Positions 19,101 to 27,734 of a stretch of 64,000 nucleotides of DNA are shown here, piece by piece (the stretch's first letter is position 1; the number at the start of each line of letters is the position of its first letter). The notes beneath the pieces were generated by a model. The model was given only the letters and a program-made list of their open reading frames with translations. It ran no database searches and was not told where the DNA came from. The stretch spans positions 744,001 through 808,000 of the forward strand of contig CAVVFX010000017.1 of assembly GCA_963747535.1 (NCBI GenBank). Reading direction: 5' to 3'. The stretch comes from CAVVFX01 sp963747535. GTDB taxonomy: Bacteria > Acidobacteriota > Terriglobia > Bryobacterales > Bryobacteraceae. A program made the translations under genes and the position numbers.

Positions 19101-20269
19101 GCTCCGCTACCACCGATAGAGAGCGTGGAAGCCGTGTTCGAAATCAGCAGAGTGATAGGCAACGCTGTCGGCTCGTAGCCGGGTGAACTCACGAGAACGC
19201 CAGGAAGGGTGGTGCTGTAGAGTCCTGGGGCAAGCGAGTCAGCGTAGGCCGTCGAACTGAAGCGGACCGTCTGCGTCGTCGTACCCCCTGGGGTGTCGAC
19301 ACTCAGCCAGGGTGGCATCGCCGCTGTGTTCACCGTGAAGGGTAGGGGACCGAGGGAAGCAGGCGTTGAACCAATCGTCACATCCACGTGGTTGTAAAGA
19401 CCGGAGCCCTTGGTATAGGTGAGCGCAGTCGCACCGAGGGGCGTGACTGTTAACGCCGGTGCGGCTACCACCATGAGCGTCACGTTTATTAATTTGTCCC
19501 CAACCACAGGCAGCTGGGTCAGATGCACTTGGGCAGTAGTGCTGTAGCCCGCGGAGTGGCTGCCGCAAGCTGAAGTAAGGCTTGTGGTGAACGTGTACTG
19601 AGGGGGCGATGAAGCGGAAGCGAGTGAGTTCGCACCGACGGCTGGCGTAGAGCCGACGGGTGTTACTGAGAGCCACGATGCGGCGGCTACCGACGCCGTC
19701 GTCATAACGAAAGGCGTCCCAGCCGTTCCGGCCGTCGACCCTACACTAACAACTGTCGGAGTATAGGGTCCCGAGGTTAGAGTGCACATCACCGTGACGG
19801 AACTTGGCGAGATAACTAGTCCGGATGTACTGATATCGTTGCTGGTGGTGACGGTGAGGGCCACGTCATTGGTCGAGGTGCCCGTCGTAAAATTAGCCGT
19901 AAAGCCGGCCGGGGTATTGGCAGTCGCACAACCTGGCACTGCCGGCGTCATCGAGATCTTAACGGGTATGCCGGTGGCCGCGGTTGAATTTGCCGGGGTG
20001 AAGGTGAGTGGCCCCGCCGGCGATATGGTGAAGCCCGCGGGCATAGCCGGCATATTGACATTCAATGTCTTGCCGGATGCGATGACAGCGACTGTATTGA
20101 GGGTAAATGAATAGGACCCCGGACCGGTCGCGGTACTACAAACGAGGTTGATTGTTGGAATAGCTTTAAGCAAATTACCCGCAGCCTGCGCGGTGCCCGT
20201 GCAGACTGCGAGCGCGAGTAGTGCGACGACTACTGTGAGACGCTTCGTTCTAAACGGCGAGTGTTGCAT
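16139..20269 (-). CDS. Giant secreted BACON/IPT/TIGR03437/He_PIG protein
   Basis: 1376 residues. The ATG is preceded by AAAAGGATTTC and starts a clean signal peptide (VVVALLALAVCTGTAQA). Residues 30-490 contain repeated BACON-like beta domains (WLSVTPVGS, PPWLSVDTPGG). Residues 490-610 resemble an IPT/TIG domain (TSISPASIPTSATPGQTFQI). Residues 613-965 are the Solibacter-type domain (PFDLISIFGTNFCPLCG ... SIAGLYQVNLQLP). From about 970 to the end come several putative-Ig (He_PIG) units (GVLPTGLTFTSSNTTAAIAG). Composition is Ser/Thr/Gly-rich and nearly Lys-free. An extracellular scaffold or adhesin is likely. Confidence 0.78.
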   Translation of the reverse strand: MQHSPFRTKRLTVVVALLALAVCTGTAQAAGNLLKAIPTINLVCSTATGPGSYSFTLNTVAVIASGKTLNVNMPAMPAGFTISPAGPLTFTPANSTAATGIPVKISMTPAVPGCATANTPAGFTANFTTGTSTNDVALTVTTSNDISTSGLVISPSSVTVMCTLTSGPYTPTVVSVGSTAGTAGTPFVMTTASVAAASWLSVTPVGSTPAVGANSLASASSPPQYTFTTSLTSACGSHSAGYSTTAQVHLTQLPVVGDKLINVTLMVVAAPALTVTPLGATALTYTKGSGLYNHVDVTIGSTPASLGPLPFTVNTAAMPPWLSVDTPGGTTTQTVRFSSTAYADSLAPGLYSTTLPGVLVSSPGYEPTALPITLLISNTASTLSIGGSGAVQNMVWNVGDPIPSAVITLVSSDAPVSYSLVSGGVLKAKFSNGEQEGLAYSFGTQIPVTFDPAVFLGATAGSTLNGTVTVTWGSQASSLVVNFNVRVLAGQATLTSISPASIPTSATPGQTFQISLAGSGFVAGTNLAQVTKVGIVTGGIGSTSMIPDANLSALVISPSLITLVVTVPSPAGADSFLPFTATSPTSVILGVCNPNATTNTCNAATSTQTLTIGSNPIITAVSSASSFVQLTTPNVAPFDLISIFGTNFCPLCGSNGTVAAVPNSLTKVYATTLSGDNGAHTLQVQFNKSDGTLLGYAPILFASNNQINAVVPSTVFAQIGHAAQIVVNYTTAPATTPISSAAYTVNVKATDPGIFTVGADGQGNGAILDPTYALINQNNPAALRNGTHQVSGSPVADSDTIQVYMTGLGVPGDSTATAPGVSDNGGMDNNAGLPAATPWNNNCISVQSYLTSLAGLTGTTVPAIDGAVVLSSLINSAYLPPCPTPTITATIGTVSAPVVYAGWVPDSIAGLYQVNLQLPQNNVAFTDVFNNSAAITQPTQVPIQVTMHDGTTTSQGQVSLWVAPRLRMVPPSGLGASGTAGQAWKVASFSGTDTNLVTATDGTGNYRYIISTGVLPTGLTFTSSNTTAAIAGTPALNTAGSYPITVTAFDSATVPVTGTTSFILVVNGGLSVTCVTGSAATAGIAQPNVETCTASGGVAPYSYTLTGASHAGLAIGPTSGIISTTQNTPVISAGSYTVTAQDANGLSGTSAAFTITVTQGAALTMSNPGTLTGIAGTATTLGTVYASGGSGNITYQLTYTTSGPGSDPLSNGMAISNSGVITTTINTPVFTSTSFTVTATDSTPGTARTGTVQFNISLTQGTLGMTGVILVADAGVSNPSVSTGTALSATTGSGAGAAVQIAHIGGSAPTGGTGGITYTISGSPATYGVAMNTAGIITYNGTADSMTSPVSFTITATDSTTIAPRSGTLPITIQIQ

Positions 20270-20644
20270 GAAATCCTTTTCGAAAGTTTCTGTACGGCAT
20301 CGGCCGGCAGGCGGCCGATTCTCCGGTCGCTACCAAAGTTATCGGCACCAGTACTGGGAAACTTTAGCGGGGGCTTCATTATGTTCCGGCGATCATTGGA
20401 CTTGCGAAGATTCACCGCAATGCTCCCAATGCACATATCAAAGGACTTACTGCCAGAGTAAAGGTGTCTCCGGTGGCCGGGTATGCCGCAAAAAAAATTC
20501 ACGGGAAATCGGCGACCGATTGGACAGCTGTCGTCGCAAACCTGTGTGAGCCGGAACTTCAACGGAAGTACCCCAGGGACTGCTACGCAGATGGGCAGAC
20601 GACACAAAACGATAGGCCGCCCCACGGAAGTTTGCGACTTCCAG
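20270..20644. other. Intergenic region between two giant genes, contains one palindromic repeat
   Basis: No credible gene. It holds the leader of the downstream giant gene on the - strand, including a GC hairpin (about 20303-20317), and a copy of the 48-bp repeat family at 20580-20627. Searching by eye for a c-di-GMP riboswitch core was negative. Confidence 0.45.
20580..20627 (-). repeat. 48-bp palindromic repeat, copy A
   Basis: On the - strand it reads CCGTGGGGCGGCCTATCG then TTTTGTGTCGTCTGCCC then ATCTGCGTAGCAG, matching copies B-F. It lies 17 bases after the stop of the 11-repeat Ig gene. Confidence 0.7.
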
Positions 20645-23600
20645 TTAGTTTGTACGGATTCCAAGCGAGAGAACTTGACCTGGGCTGGGCAAAATGGGAG
20701 AAAACTTCCAACTCGCGCCACCATCTGTACTGCGGAACATCCCGTTCGAATGTTCGGATACCGATAGCCATTTTGGAAGGACGTACAAGTTGTTGCTATT
20801 GCCGGGATCAGTGAATTCCGTCGCAACATCAACTATCTCCGCACCATCTGAGCTCTTGATCAGATAAGCCACGAAGGGAGTCGGCAAGTCCCCGAGGTTG
20901 AGGGTCTCCCACGTGTTGCCGCTATCGGTACTCCGGGAGACTCCACATGGAATGGCTGACCCGGCGAAACAACCCGCGCCGGGCGAAACTGCGTAGACCG
21001 TGTGGTTGTTATGAGGATCGATCGCAAGGGCTGAAATGCCTCCAATAAGAGACGCTGAGGTGTCAGGATTCAGGTTAGGTGCGACGGGGGTCCATGTCAC
21101 CCCAAAATCGTAGCTTTTCAGTAATGGAGACTGTCCCGTTGACGTGCCTGCGAAAATGACACCGGTGACGCTGGGATCCGCAGCAATTGCCGTGACGTTC
21201 TCCAGTTGTGTTGGAGTCCAAGTCTGCCCGGAGTCCTCGCTCTTATAAAGTCCGCCTCCAAGGAATGCCAATAAATACAGAACGTTCGTGGAAGTAGGAT
21301 CAAGGGCCAGAGCCGCGGCGGGTGGGGCGGACGTGCTCGACCAGGTTCGGCCAGCATCGAGTGAAGTGAAGAAAGTGTCTCCGCCTGAGCCGTTCACGCC
21401 TGCTGCGTAGATCCTGGATGGATGCAGCGGGTCGACAACAATCGAATGAATAGAGCTCATCGTCCCTGGAGAGGGCAGGCTTGGTTGCCATGATGCGCCC
21501 CCGTCGAGGCTCTTATAGATGCCGTTATCTGTCCCCGCGTAAAGGGGTGTCACCGGCACGATGGCGGGGGTAACGGCGACGACATTGGTTATCGCTACAT
21601 GGTTGAGACGGTCGGCCATCGACGTGGGCGTACCCATCTGCGATGTGGCGGGAGGAGTTCCCACGCTGATATACGCACCCGAAGGCGAACTCACGCCCCC
21701 AACGCTTGCCACAACCGCCTGGTCACCGCTGCCGATTCCGGCCGGGACGTGCGCATTGATTTGCACCAATCCAGCCCCGACTACTCCCGCGAAGTCCAAC
21801 ACGGCCGGTTGGCCTCCTATGGTCACAGTGACGGTATTGGCCAGAGGACTCGCCCCCACAAATACCTGCTCCGCTGGGACCGCGGGGCTGGCAGGACCCA
21901 TACCGCCTCCCCACAAAATAATTACTTCGCCCGGCAGTGCAGGAGCACTTGCCGTTACATAGCTGTTGTCGGCGTGTTGCGCGGCGATATAAGGAGCGGT
22001 CGCCGGAAAGAAGCCCGGTGAGAATGGCGCGTAGCTCACCGTGAAGGAACTGCTCGCCCCTCCCGAAGTGGTGGTGACCACAACGGGTACCGGTCCGATT
22101 GCCGTATCGTCAGGCATCTGAATATTCACCTGCCCAGGCGAAATGTACTCTACCGTCGCAGCCTTACCATTGACTGTGACCGACGTGCCATCCAGACTGG
22201 TGGGCAGCTTGCCGTTGAGGATCTCGGTTGCTGAGTTCCACATGCGTGAATCGCCCACAGGTGCCAGATTAGTCCCGTAGAGCGCCACCCAGGAGCTGGC
22301 CGTGACCGGCAATCCAGGCACAGAATTTGCGCTGCTTACCACCGCTACCACGGTTGGCAAGGCCTGGTTGATGGTCGCCTGGTTGATGGTCGACTGGAAC
22401 GGGGCCGATGCTGACGTTCCCGTGCTGTCAGTTACTTGCACGGTGAAACTGTAAGTTCCAGCGGACGTTGGCGTTCCAATCAGTACGCCTGCCGGACTGA
22501 GAGCCAGGCCTGGCGGCAGCATGCCGCTGGACGTGGTCCAGTTCGAATAAGGAGGTGTGCCTCCGCTGGCCGCGAGGGTAAGCGAGTAGGCCGTGTTTAT
22601 GTTCGCCACCGGAAGAGGCGACGCGGTGGTGATCGTCAGCGCCGCGGGCTTGATGGTCAACTGGAACGAGGCCGATGCCGAGGCGCTGGCGCTGTCGGTT
22701 ACTTGAACGGTGAAATTGTAGCTCCCCGCGGTAGTTGGCGTCCCACTCAATACGCCTGCCGAACCCAGCGTTAAACCTGCCGGCAACGTGCCGTTGGAAG
22801 TACTCCAACTCGTATATGGTAGCGTGCCGCCGCTGGCCGCCAGGGTCAGCGAGTAGGCGGCATTCACCTTTCCTGGGGGTAAAGGCGATGCGGTAGAAAT
22901 TGCCAACGAAGCAGGATTGATGGTCAACTGGAAAACGTTCGATGTAGTCGCCCCCGCATTGTCGGTTAACTGAATGGTGAAAGTGTAGGAGCCCACGCTG
23001 GTGGGAGTACCGTTTAACATGCCTGCTGCATTGAGCGTCAATCCCGGCGGTAGTGCGCCATTGGAAATGGTCCAGCTGCCGTAAGGGGGTGTGCCGCCGG
23101 TTGCGGTCACAGCAAGTGAATAGCTGGTATTCACCTTTCCTGCAGGCAAAGGCGAGGAGGTGGTGATGGCAACCGTCCCGGGATTGATGGTCAACTGCAA
23201 CGAGGTAGAGCTAACGAGACCCGCCTTGTCGGTTACCTGAACATTTAGATTAGAGGTCCCCGCGCTCGTCGGCGTTCCACTCAAAACGCCTGACGAACTG
23301 CACGTCAATCCCGGCACGCTGTTCGCGGTCGACCACGTATAGGGCGGCGTGCCGCCACTGGCCGTCAGGGTCTGCGAGTAAGCGGTGCCGACCTGACCAG
23401 CGGGTAAAGAAGTGGTAGTGATAGACACCGGCGCGGGACTGATCGTCAATTGGAATGCGGCGGATGCAGTTACACCGCTGGTGTCAGTTACTTGAACCGT
23501 GAAACCGGACGTTCCTGCGGCTGTTGGCGTTCCACTCAGCACGCCCCCCGAACTCAAGGTGAGACCAGGCGTGACGCCGGTAGCCATCCACGTATAGGGC

Positions 23601-25495
23601 GGTGTACCGCCGCTCGCCGCCAGGGATTGCGAGTAGTTGCTATTCATCCGCCCGGCCGGTAGAGACGATGAGGTGGTGATCGCCAGCTTGGCGGGATTTA
23701 TAGTCAATTGGAACGGCGCAGACGCGGTTACATTGCCGGTGTCGGTTACCTGAACCGTGAAGCTGGATATCCCTGCGGTCGTTGGTGTTCCACTCAGGGA
23801 ACCTGCCGGACTGAGCGACAAACCCGACGGTAACATGCCGGCAATTACGGTCCAGTTTACATAAGGTGGCGTACCGTTGTTGGCTGCCATACTCATTGAG
23901 TAGTTGGTATTCACATTTCCTGCCGGTAGAGGCGATGCAGTAGTGATTGTCACAGGAGACGCAGGAGTGATAGTCAACTGGAAAACTCCCGTTGCAGTGG
24001 TGCCGGCGCTGTCGGCTACCTGAATGGTAATATTCAGAGTCACCGGGGCGCTTGGCGTTCCACTCCATATGCCGTCCTGACTGAACGACAATCCCCCTCT
24101 GTTATTGGCGGCCCACGTATAGGGAGGCTTGCCGCCGGTGGCCGCCATGGTTTGAGAGTAGGTTGCGTTCACCTGCCCGGCAGGCAGCGGCGAAGTGGTG
24201 GTGATCGCCAGGGTACCTGGGTTGACGGTCAATTGGAACGAGGCCGATGTTGAAGCCTTCGCGTGATCAGTGACTTGCACTTTAAAGCTATAGGTACCCC
24301 ATAACGTCGGAGTGCCGCTTAATATACCTGCCGAACTGAGGGTCAACCCCTGCGGCAGTGTGCCGCTGGCGATGGCCCATGTATAGGGTGGTGTCCCGCC
24401 GGTGGCCGCCATGGTCTGCGAGTACGCGATGTTGCCCTGCGCCAACGGTAGAACGGACCCGACGGCAATCGCCAGCGCAGCAGGGCCAATGGTCAACTGA
24501 AATGGAGTGGAGGCGCTGGCGCTGGCGCTGTCCGTCACTTGAGCCGTGAAAGTGTACGAGCCTGCAGTGGTGGGCGATCCGGCGAGGTTGCCCGACGGAT
24601 CGAGCGTCAATCCGGGCGGCGGCGCGCCGGTGGTGATCGTCCACGTGGTATAGGGTGGCGTGCCGCCAATGGCTGCCAGGGACTGCAAGTAGGCGGCGTT
24701 CACCTGACCCGGCGGTAGAGACGACGGAGTGCTGATCGCCAGCTTTCCCGGAGCAATGGTCAACTGAAATGAGGCCGACGCGGATGCGCCGGCTTGATCG
24801 GAAACTCCCACTGTAAAGTTGTAAGAGCCGGCCAGGATTGGCGTTCCACTCAGCACACCTGCTGAACTGAGAGTCACTCCCTGTGGCAGCGTGCCGCTGC
24901 TGATGGTCCAACCTGAATAGGGCGAAGTGCCGCCAGTGGCTGTCAGTGTCTGCTTGTAAGCGGCGTTCACTTTCCCCGCAGTTAAAGTAGACGCAGTGGA
25001 GATCGTCAAGACAGCAGCAATGTTCAGCGTCAAGGAGCCGGAAGTTGCCGAAGCGTTGGCACTGTCAATGACTTTCACCTTAATGACGGATGAACCTGCT
25101 TTGGTTGGCGTACCACTCAAAACGCCGGACGTGCTCAGCGTGATTCCCGCCGGTAACGTGCCGGTCGAGAGGACCCAGTTCGAATAAGGTGGCGTGCCGC
25201 CGGTGGCCGCCAGGGACTGCGAGTAGGCGGCGTTGACAGTTCCCGAAGTCAGAGCGGAGGTGGTGACCGTCAAAACCGCCGTCGTCGCTGCCACCAGCCA
25301 AGGGATGTCTGTGCGCCCAACGGACCCGGACGTTGAGAAAGAGGAGTCGCAGGCGAGGTTCAACGAATGTTCGTGACTCGCGGCAGTATCTCGTGAGCGT
25401 CCCCTCTGCGGTTGCAGACTCGCAATCCCGGGTTCGGCAAACAGGCAAGCCACTGCCATTAGAGAGATGAAATCCAAACCTGGTCCAGTGTTCAT
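20645..25495 (-). CDS. Giant secreted protein: 11 He_PIG repeats, TIGR03437-like domain, BNR/Asp-box propeller
   Basis: 1616 residues. A hydrophobic N-terminus (DFISLMAVACLFAEPGIAS) may act as a signal peptide but is atypical. Residues 72-1030 are eleven consecutive units of about 87 residues with the pattern LPAGxVNxxYSQxLAATGGTPPY ... GLTLSxxGVLSGTPTxAGSY ... VTDSAxASASAxFQLTI. Residues 1035-1290 form the Solibacter-type domain. The last 330 residues contain at least six Asp-box motifs (KSLDGGASWQP, TSLDAGRTWSS, KSEDSGQTWTP, KSYDFGVTWTP, RSTDSGNTWET, RSTDGGASWKF), indicating a sialidase/VPS10-like beta-propeller. No sialidase arginine triad is evident, so carbohydrate or protein binding is more likely than catalysis. 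Confidence 0.8.
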   Translation of the reverse strand: MNTGPGLDFISLMAVACLFAEPGIASLQPQRGRSRDTAASHEHSLNLACDSSFSTSGSVGRTDIPWLVAATTAVLTVTTSALTSGTVNAAYSQSLAATGGTPPYSNWVLSTGTLPAGITLSTSGVLSGTPTKAGSSVIKVKVIDSANASATSGSLTLNIAAVLTISTASTLTAGKVNAAYKQTLTATGGTSPYSGWTISSGTLPQGVTLSSAGVLSGTPILAGSYNFTVGVSDQAGASASASFQLTIAPGKLAISTPSSLPPGQVNAAYLQSLAAIGGTPPYTTWTITTGAPPPGLTLDPSGNLAGSPTTAGSYTFTAQVTDSASASASTPFQLTIGPAALAIAVGSVLPLAQGNIAYSQTMAATGGTPPYTWAIASGTLPQGLTLSSAGILSGTPTLWGTYSFKVQVTDHAKASTSASFQLTVNPGTLAITTTSPLPAGQVNATYSQTMAATGGKPPYTWAANNRGGLSFSQDGIWSGTPSAPVTLNITIQVADSAGTTATGVFQLTITPASPVTITTASPLPAGNVNTNYSMSMAANNGTPPYVNWTVIAGMLPSGLSLSPAGSLSGTPTTAGISSFTVQVTDTGNVTASAPFQLTINPAKLAITTSSSLPAGRMNSNYSQSLAASGGTPPYTWMATGVTPGLTLSSGGVLSGTPTAAGTSGFTVQVTDTSGVTASAAFQLTISPAPVSITTTSLPAGQVGTAYSQTLTASGGTPPYTWSTANSVPGLTCSSSGVLSGTPTSAGTSNLNVQVTDKAGLVSSTSLQLTINPGTVAITTSSPLPAGKVNTSYSLAVTATGGTPPYGSWTISNGALPPGLTLNAAGMLNGTPTSVGSYTFTIQLTDNAGATTSNVFQLTINPASLAISTASPLPPGKVNAAYSLTLAASGGTLPYTSWSTSNGTLPAGLTLGSAGVLSGTPTTAGSYNFTVQVTDSASASASASFQLTIKPAALTITTASPLPVANINTAYSLTLAASGGTPPYSNWTTSSGMLPPGLALSPAGVLIGTPTSAGTYSFTVQVTDSTGTSASAPFQSTINQATINQALPTVVAVVSSANSVPGLPVTASSWVALYGTNLAPVGDSRMWNSATEILNGKLPTSLDGTSVTVNGKAATVEYISPGQVNIQMPDDTAIGPVPVVVTTTSGGASSSFTVSYAPFSPGFFPATAPYIAAQHADNSYVTASAPALPGEVIILWGGGMGPASPAVPAEQVFVGASPLANTVTVTIGGQPAVLDFAGVVGAGLVQINAHVPAGIGSGDQAVVASVGGVSSPSGAYISVGTPPATSQMGTPTSMADRLNHVAITNVVAVTPAIVPVTPLYAGTDNGIYKSLDGGASWQPSLPSPGTMSSIHSIVVDPLHPSRIYAAGVNGSGGDTFFTSLDAGRTWSSTSAPPAAALALDPTSTNVLYLLAFLGGGLYKSEDSGQTWTPTQLENVTAIAADPSVTGVIFAGTSTGQSPLLKSYDFGVTWTPVAPNLNPDTSASLIGGISALAIDPHNNHTVYAVSPGAGCFAGSAIPCGVSRSTDSGNTWETLNLGDLPTPFVAYLIKSSDGAEIVDVATEFTDPGNSNNLYVLPKWLSVSEHSNGMFRSTDGGASWKFSPILPSPGQVLSLGIRTN
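22390..25280 (-). repeat. Array of eleven ~260-bp coding repeats (He_PIG)
   Basis: Eleven Ig-like coding units in direct tandem within one gene, recognisable at DNA level by recurring phrases coding for GGTPPY and SGTP. Units 4, 5, 7 and 8 are slightly shorter. Units differ by many synonymous changes, so the array is old rather than a fresh expansion. Confidence 0.8.
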
Positions 25496-26283
25496 AACTC
25501 AATCGAAACTCGCGTGACCCTTACAAATGTGTATATCGGACAGTCTCGGCTTTAACATTAGTAACTTTTTGTGATCCTCCGACTTTTTGGTGCCACACCG
25601 AGCGGGCGGCCGGCTTCGCACCTTCTCCGGTCACCTGCACGCGAGACCAGGGTGCGCGAAACCGCGCAGGCCAGGGTTATTGCGCCCAAGCGCTAATGAG
25701 TAAAGCTTTCTTCGAATAGCTAACCCAATCGTTTTTCAATGAAGTATGAGGTCCCGGGCAAGTGGCCCCTAAACTGCTCCCAGAGCGGAGACAAATAGAG
25801 ATCTTGAAACCGGCTTCGTCGACGAAGCTTGTATGGATATCGGTGTATCGCGATACAGCTCCTCGCCGCCAGCCACTCGCAAGGCAAACACGCCTGCCGC
25901 GAGTGGTACTCCAGGCGGCAACTTCGGGACGGGCAGAATTGCCCCCTGCTGATCGCCATGACCCACTTCGATACCGTTTCGGCCGCCGCCTCCGTGGCCG
26001 ACTCGCGCTCCCTCCGGCGCAATCAGGTGGACTTATGTCGTGGCGATCAGCGGAGCCCGATGCCCGCTTCACCTAACCCCCCATGCAAGAAACCAAAGTT
26101 CGCGCCATGCGTCCCGTTCTCTTGGACTCCGCGCCGGAATCCGTTTCCAGATATGATTCTTATTAAGACCCACGGCACCGCTGCCGCGCGTGACCCCCGG
26201 CGATTCTTTCTGTTGTTTGCAGAAGTTCAGCCGCTCGCGCGAATTCGAGCCGACGTCAGAAACGTAGAATAAGGAGAACAAAC
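25496..26283. other. 788-bp gap without a convincing gene
   Basis: Open frames exist on both strands (for example about 130 codons on the - strand ending at 25677), but they are Arg-rich, lack ribosome sites and show no domain, so I read them as chance frames. A - strand stretch (25769-25966, ILPVPKLPPGVPLAAGVFAL) has more protein-like composition and might be a remnant. The right end carries AAGGAG (26271-26276), the ribosome site for the transhydrogenase operon. Confidence 0.35.
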
Positions 26284-27432
26284 TTGGCAGTTACGGTCGG
26301 GATTCTCAAGGAAACGGGCTTTGCCGGCGGGCATCCCGAGCGGCGTGTCGCCACCGTGCCGCGCGTAGTCGACGCCCTCCGAAAACTGGGCGCCGAGGTC
26401 CTAATTGAAAGCCGGGCCGGTGAGGCTGCGGGCTTTCTCGATAGTGAATATGAAACTCGCGGAGCCAAAATCGCCGCCTCCGCTGCCGAAGTTCTGGACG
26501 CGGCGCAGATTCTCCTCCTGGTCCGCATCAACTACTCCCCGGCATTCGACAGCCGTCATACATTAATCGGTTTTTGCGATCCTCTCGGCGATCCTCAGAT
26601 TTCCCAGGAGCTCGCGCGTCAGGGGGTGCGGCTCTTTTCCGTAGAACTGGTGCCTCGTACCACTCGCGCTCAATCCATGGACGCGCTATCTTCCATGGCT
26701 TCTATCGCCGGTTACAAATCCGTGCTCCTCGCCGCTAACGCGCTGCCTCGCCTCTTTCCCATGATGACAACGGCAGCCGGAACCATCACACCCGCGCGCG
26801 TCTTCGTGATCGGTGCCGGTGTCGCCGGCCTCCAGGCCATCGCCACGGCCCGCCGCCTCGGCGCTGTAGTCAGCGCCTATGATGTTCGTGAGGCTGTCAG
26901 GGAGCAGATCGAAAGCCTGGGAGCCAAGTTCGTCCCCATCACCCTCGGGGCGAAGGCTGAAGGCCAGGGTGGCTATGCCGCCGCCCTCGACGATGAGACC
27001 ATCCGGAAACAGCGCGAACAGATGGCCGCCGTGTTTAAGGATCAGGACGTCGTCATCACCACCGCCGCGGTCCCCGGCAAGAAGGCTCCGCTTCTGATCA
27101 CTAAGGAAATGGTGTACGCCATGGCGCCCGGTTCGGTGATTGTCGACCTGGCTGCCGAACGCGGCGGCAATTGCGAGTTGACCCGGCCCGGTGAGACCGT
27201 CATCGAGCACGGTGTGCAAATCCTCGGACCGGTCAATCTGCCTTCCGAACTCCCCTATCACGCCAGCCAGATGTACGCCCGTAATCTCCTCGAACTTCTC
27301 AAACTGATGTTGATCAAAGGCGAATTCAAGCCCGATACCGAAGACTCCATTCTGACTGAGTGCCTGGTAGCCAGCGGCGGAGCCGTCGTCCACCCGCGCG
27401 TCCAGCAGATATTGAAAGAGGTGCACGCGTGA
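26284..27432 (+). CDS. pntAA: Proton-translocating NAD(P) transhydrogenase, alpha subunit part 1
   Basis: 382 residues from a TTG start, supported by AAGGAG seven bases upstream and by homology from the first residues (TVGILKETGFAGGHPERRVA). This is the soluble NAD(H)-binding domain I. The Rossmann motif VIGAGVAGLQAIATARRLGA lies near residue 175, followed by the RQD-loop region and MAPGSVIVDLAAERGGNCEL. It ends where the split alpha subunit of many bacteria ends. Its stop overlaps the next start by 4 bases (GTGA). With the two downstream products it couples hydride transfer from NADH to NADP+ to proton entry, supplying NADPH. Confidence 0.95.
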   Translation: MAVTVGILKETGFAGGHPERRVATVPRVVDALRKLGAEVLIESRAGEAAGFLDSEYETRGAKIAASAAEVLDAAQILLLVRINYSPAFDSRHTLIGFCDPLGDPQISQELARQGVRLFSVELVPRTTRAQSMDALSSMASIAGYKSVLLAANALPRLFPMMTTAAGTITPARVFVIGAGVAGLQAIATARRLGAVVSAYDVREAVREQIESLGAKFVPITLGAKAEGQGGYAAALDDETIRKQREQMAAVFKDQDVVITTAAVPGKKAPLLITKEMVYAMAPGSVIVDLAAERGGNCELTRPGETVIEHGVQILGPVNLPSELPYHASQMYARNLLELLKLMLIKGEFKPDTEDSILTECLVASGGAVVHPRVQQILKEVHA

Positions 27433-27734
27433 GCAACGAACTCGAACTCAGCATCTACGTTTTCATCCTGGCCATCGCTCTCGGACTCGAGCTGGTCCAC
27501 CGGGTTTCTCCACTTCTCCACACTCCGCTGATGTCGCTCAGCAATGCGATTTCGGCCATTTCTGTCGTCGGCGCACTCGTCATCGCCGGTTCCGGACACG
27601 CTCCGGTACTGAGCCGCGTCCTTGGATGCATCGCCGTCACAGCGTCCACCATCAATGTCGTCGCCGGCTTTCTGATCACCGACCGGATGCTTAAAATGTT
27701 CAAAAAGGCACCTTCGAAACGGAGCGGACAGTGA
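27429..27734 (+). CDS. pntAB: NAD(P) transhydrogenase, alpha subunit part 2 (membrane)
   Basis: 101 residues starting at a GTG that overlaps the previous TGA. Three hydrophobic helices, with typical HRVSPLLHTPLMSLSNAISAIS and a final GFLITDRMLKMFK motif. It contributes the membrane domain dII together with PntB. The size and split match alpha-proteobacterial and thermophile-type three-gene transhydrogenases. The following gene again overlaps by GTGA. Confidence 0.95.
   Translation: MSNELELSIYVFILAIALGLELVHRVSPLLHTPLMSLSNAISAISVVGALVIAGSGHAPVLSRVLGCIAVTASTINVVAGFLITDRMLKMFKKAPSKRSGQ

Noticed and set aside
20281..20640. Possible c-di-GMP riboswitch before the giant gene
   Set aside because: GGTAGCG and CGCAAA-like fragments occur but not in the order or context of the GEMM core.
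22390..25280. Regular ~260-bp repeats considered as CRISPR or satellite DNA
   Set aside because: They are an in-frame coding array of Ig domains within one open reading frame.
25677..26072. 131-codon - strand frame in the 788-bp gap
   Set aside because: Arg-rich, no ribosome site, no domain; probably chance in GC-rich DNA.
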